Assembly (NCBI GenBank): GCA_004376205.1
Contig: SOKG01000236.1
Location: forward strand, 1 to 8,069
Origin: Dehalococcoidia bacterium
Lineage (GTDB): Bacteria; Chloroflexota; Dehalococcoidia; SZUA-161
Length of the DNA stretch: 8,069 bases
Reading direction: 5' to 3'
Shown: positions 6,727-8,069 of the stretch, piece after piece
How the letters are laid out: each line of letters starts with the position of its first letter
Position numbering within the stretch: position 1 is the first letter of the stretch
Program-made: the position numbers and the translations under genes
Notes under the pieces: model-generated
Databases searched by the model: none
Told to the model about the DNA's origin: nothing
Seen by the model: only the letters and a program-made list of their open reading frames with translations

Positions 6727-7521
6727 CTAGATCATGCTGAAACCGCCGCTAACGCTGAGCGTCTGACCTGTGATGAAGTTAGCGACATCCGAGGCCAGGA
6801 ACAAAGCCGCGTTAGCCACATCCTCAGGTTTCCCCATTCGGCCCAAGGGATACTGGCTGATTATTCTCTCCTTAGTCTCTGGAGGAATCATCTCCACGGT
6901 TATGTCGCCGGCCCACATGCTCTCTTTACCAGCCGTCCCGGCTTTCTCAGGGATGGTAGCGCCGGGGCAGATAGCATTGACGGTTATGCCAAATCTTCCC
7001 ATCTCCTTCGCTATGGTTTTCCCGAAAGCGATGACTGCTCCCTTCGTGCCAGAATAGACGGCTTCTCTGGGTTCCCCCACCCGGCCAGAATCAGACGCAA
7101 TGTTCACGATTCTGCCTGCCTTGCGCTCAGTCATATGGTCCAAAACAGCCCTGGTGCAATTGACCACGCCCAGGTAATTGATCTTGATCTCCTTCTCATA
7201 TTCCTCTCTGGGCTTCTTCATAAACAGTTTGTTAGCTACCCAGCCGACGTTATTGACCAGGACGTCTATGCTTCCAAACATTTCCAGGGTCTTGTTCACC
7301 ATCGCCTCTACGGAATCATAGTCTGTCACATCCGTCTTGATGGCGATGACCTTTCCGCCAAGGGCTTCAGCCTCCTTGGCCACCTTCTGCCCTTGTTCTT
7401 CGTCGATATCGGCGACGACAACATTGGATCCTTCTTTCACGAAGGCAAAGGTTATGCCACGACCGATGTTTGCCCCTCCCCCAGTGACGATAACCGTCTT
7501 CCCTGCCAGTCCCAGATCCAT
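6727..7521 (-). CDS. Short-chain dehydrogenase/reductase, BadH-like
   Basis: This 264-residue classical SDR has the cofactor motif TGGGANIG (13-20), Asp38 at the end of strand 2 (favouring NAD over NADP), Asp64, NNVG (90-93) and a full catalytic set Asn115, Ser143, Tyr156, Lys160 (YSGTK). The stretch GRIVNIASDSGRVGE, the CPGAT after strand 6 and the C-terminus GQTLSVSGGFSMI closely resemble 2-hydroxycyclohexanecarboxyl-CoA dehydrogenase (BadH) of anaerobic aromatic degradation, as I recall it. FabG-like 3-oxoacyl reductases share most of these motifs, so the substrate is not proven. It could be any alicyclic or beta-hydroxyacyl-CoA. The ATG at 7521 is preceded by a perfect AGGAGG eight bases upstream. 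A TTG six codons earlier (7539) overlaps that site's region and is rejected. The region between motifs (about 190-215) is longer and more polar than in FabG, as expected of a substrate-binding lid. It is the first protein gene downstream of the SRP RNA. Confidence 0.93.
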   Translation of the reverse strand: MDLGLAGKTVIVTGGGANIGRGITFAFVKEGSNVVVADIDEEQGQKVAKEAEALGGKVIAIKTDVTDYDSVEAMVNKTLEMFGSIDVLVNNVGWVANKLFMKKPREEYEKEIKINYLGVVNCTRAVLDHMTERKAGRIVNIASDSGRVGEPREAVYSGTKGAVIAFGKTIAKEMGRFGITVNAICPGATIPEKAGTAGKESMWAGDITVEMIPPETKERIISQYPLGRMGKPEDVANAALFLASDVANFITGQTLSVSGGFSMI

Positions 7522-7529
7522 TGATTTGA

Positions 7530-7535
7530 CCTCCT
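7530..7535 (-). promoter_or_regulatory. Ribosome binding site of the SDR gene
   Basis: A perfect AGGAGG on the minus strand lies eight bases before ATG 7521-7519. It fixes the start and excludes the upstream in-frame TTG at 7539. Confidence 0.8.
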
Positions 7536-7576
7536 GCAATATGGTGAGATTTGAGCCTCTTCGTAAGACAGCAACG

Positions 7577-7591
7577 GTTCTAGACTAGAAC
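7577..7591. repeat. Perfect GTTCTAG-A-CTAGAAC palindrome
   Basis: Two 7-bp arms, GTTCTAG and CTAGAAC, flank a single A. The site is 55 nt upstream of the SDR start and just downstream of the SRP RNA T-rich tail. The arm is identical to the heptad unit at 385-391 and 3354-3360. It may be a minimal member of the same repeat family or an operator for the SDR-amidohydrolase pair. Confidence 0.55.
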
Positions 7592-7606
7592 ACCTTCCTT
7601 CACATG

Positions 7607-7623
7607 GCAAAAACAATCAATAA
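7607..7623 (-). terminator. Possible T-rich end of the SRP RNA transcript
   Basis: Directly after the closing helix of the SRP RNA the minus strand is rich in T (TTATTGATTGTTTTTG), ending in five consecutive T residues. The preceding 3' strand of the RNA helix could assist release, but there is no compact GC hairpin right before the tract, so termination efficiency is uncertain and read-through into the SDR gene is possible. Confidence 0.35.
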
Positions 7624-7892
7624 GGTCGTGCACCCGCTGTCGATCCACTCCTCCCGGCTTATCCCTGCCACCGGCTCCCATCAGGAACACCTGCGGCACC
7701 CAGAAACTGCTATTTACCGCTGCTTCCTCCCGGATCTGACGGAGTTCATAGCGTTCTGCCGCGCAGGACCCGGTGTTCATCACCGATGCACAAAGAACAG
7801 TCCCGGAAAGTGTAGGACCTCGAGCGGGAATTCAATCCCGCTATAGCGGATTGCGGGTTCAGGGCACCGCTGGCTCCCCATCTAGCACGACC
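7624..7892 (-). ncRNA. ffs: Signal recognition particle RNA, long bacterial type with Alu domain
   Basis: On the minus strand this about 269-nt stretch reads like the Bacillus-type scRNA (about 271 nt). The ends pair perfectly: GGTCGTGC (7892-7885) with GCACGACC (7631-7624), closing helix 5. The 5' Alu portion contains GTGCTAG, AGCGGTGCCCTG and CCGCAATCCGCTATAGCGGG, the known motifs of the 5' domain. The apical S domain has GGGTCCTGCGC, then TCAGATCCGGGAGGAAGCAG. This is the nearly invariant Ffh-binding loop, with a GGGA tetraloop at 7728-7731 in place of E. coli GGAA, still a GNRA loop. The 3' half has GTGCCGCAGG and ATCGACAG before the closing strand. The RNA binds Ffh and guides membrane-protein export co-translationally; the Alu part is thought to contact the ribosome's elongation-factor site. 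A promoter ends 8 nt upstream. Both mature ends are judged from the terminal helix and may shift by a few bases after processing. Confidence 0.92.
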
Positions 7893-7899
7893 CGCAAGA

Positions 7900-7928
7900 A
7901 TGTTACTATAGGGGGGTACACCTGTCAA
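7900..7928 (-). promoter_or_regulatory. Sigma-70-type promoter of the SRP RNA gene
   Basis: The minus strand shows a perfect -35 box TTGACA (7928-7923), a 17-bp spacer and a -10 box TAACAT (7905-7900, four of six consensus bases). Initiation about seven bases downstream would fall at 7893-7892, exactly where the SRP RNA helix begins. An alternative TATAGT (7910-7905) has better consensus but only a 12-bp spacer. Confidence 0.7.
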
Positions 7929-7950
7929 GCAGAGTGCTCGAAGCGTTCCA

Positions 7951-8007
7951 CACAAGCCATCTCCCTTGAAGGAGAGGTTAGATGAGGGTGAGATGGGTAG
8001 GCTTGTG
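7951..8007. repeat. Inverted repeat with CACAAGCC ends
   Basis: CACAAGCC (7951-7958) is inverted as GGCTTGTG (8000-8007). Both are followed inward by a CATCTC-containing stretch (with a 3-base insertion in the right copy), so similarity extends past the 8-bp arms. The interior includes TCTCC and GGAGA around CTTGA plus purine-rich GATGAGGGTGAGATGGG. It resembles dispersed 'CTCCCTTGAAGGAGAG' intergenic repeats I have seen in bacterial genomes. It does not encode a protein. Confidence 0.45.
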
Positions 8008-8056
8008 CTAATCCGTGTCGCTTAGTGGATTAGCACAAGATTAGCAAAATACCCAT
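7993..8056. repeat. Long inverted repeat with a 13-bp perfect core stem
   Basis: CTTGTGCTAATCC (8002-8014) and GGATTAGCACAAG (8027-8039) pair perfectly over 13 bp around a 12-nt loop. An outer pair, ATGGGTA (7993-7999) and TACCCAT (8050-8056), extends it with an asymmetric bulge. The right bulge carries ATTAGC, repeating part of the arm. There is no T-run placed for termination on either strand. With the adjoining CACAAGCC repeat, the 8000-8007 segment can pair in two mutually exclusive ways. It could be a hairpin of an upstream gene's 3' region, or a mobile-element end cut by the window edge. No gene is visible in 7929-8069. Confidence 0.6.
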
Positions 8057-8069
8057 CGAGACCAAACTT

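Noticed and set aside
7522..7539. TTG start six codons upstream for the SDR
   Set aside because: The AGGAGG that serves ATG 7521 lies within this extension, and the TTG has no site of its own.
7580..7783. 67-residue minus-strand open frame
   Set aside because: It lies almost wholly within the SRP RNA and its codons include the invariant Ffh-binding loop; no ribosome site. It is an accidental frame.
7604..7985. Short plus-strand open frames over the right end
   Set aside because: They run antisense to the SRP RNA, have no ribosome site and no family resemblance.
1..8069. CRISPR array, phage or toxin-antitoxin system
   Set aside because: No regularly spaced direct repeats with unique spacers, no integrase, transposase or toxin-like gene. 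The 7-nt repeats lack spacers of CRISPR length.

Overview
The window is a bacterial chromosomal segment in which every recognisable protein gene lies on the minus strand. Read right to left in the direction of transcription it holds an SRP RNA gene, a short-chain dehydrogenase, an amidohydrolase-fold protein, rsmA, ispE, a small membrane protein, a DnaQ-DinG fusion helicase, and the first 91 codons of an M20 peptidase that runs off the left edge. The host is probably an anaerobic or uncultured member of the Chloroflexota (Dehalococcoidia-like) or a related lineage. This is inference from three features: the exonuclease-DinG fusion typical of Firmicutes and Chloroflexota, the rsmA-ispE pair, and an SRP RNA of the long, Alu-containing type. 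No ribosomal RNA or universal marker is present to settle it.

Right part (7522-8069): what looks like a gene-poor stretch contains a long-form signal recognition particle RNA gene (ffs/scr, about 269 nt, 7624-7892, minus). It has a well-placed TTGACA promoter and a T-rich 3' flank. Short open frames over this stretch are accidental. Upstream of it (7949-8056) are nested inverted repeats of unknown role.

Middle (5752-7521): a BadH-like SDR with a complete Asn-Ser-Tyr-Lys catalytic set is followed after 60 nt by an amidohydrolase-2-fold protein whose metal ligands are largely replaced. They may belong to a catabolic or CoA-ester pathway, but the substrate cannot be read from sequence.

Housekeeping cluster (3441-5652): rsmA (16S rRNA dimethyladenosine transferase), ispE (non-mevalonate isoprenoid kinase) and a 140-residue four-helix membrane protein overlap by 4 and 7 nt, so they are almost certainly one translationally coupled operon. 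A 10-bp hairpin lies in the rsmA leader and spans an alternative upstream GTG.

Left part (1-3336): a 946-residue exonuclease-helicase with a complete DEDDh nuclease and four cysteines suited to an Fe-S cluster. It is separated from the M20 peptidase by a 221-nt gap filled with a nested, inverted, 7-nt-periodic repeat. Pieces of the same GTTCTAG heptad recur in two other intergenic gaps of the window (3354-3370 and 7577-7591).
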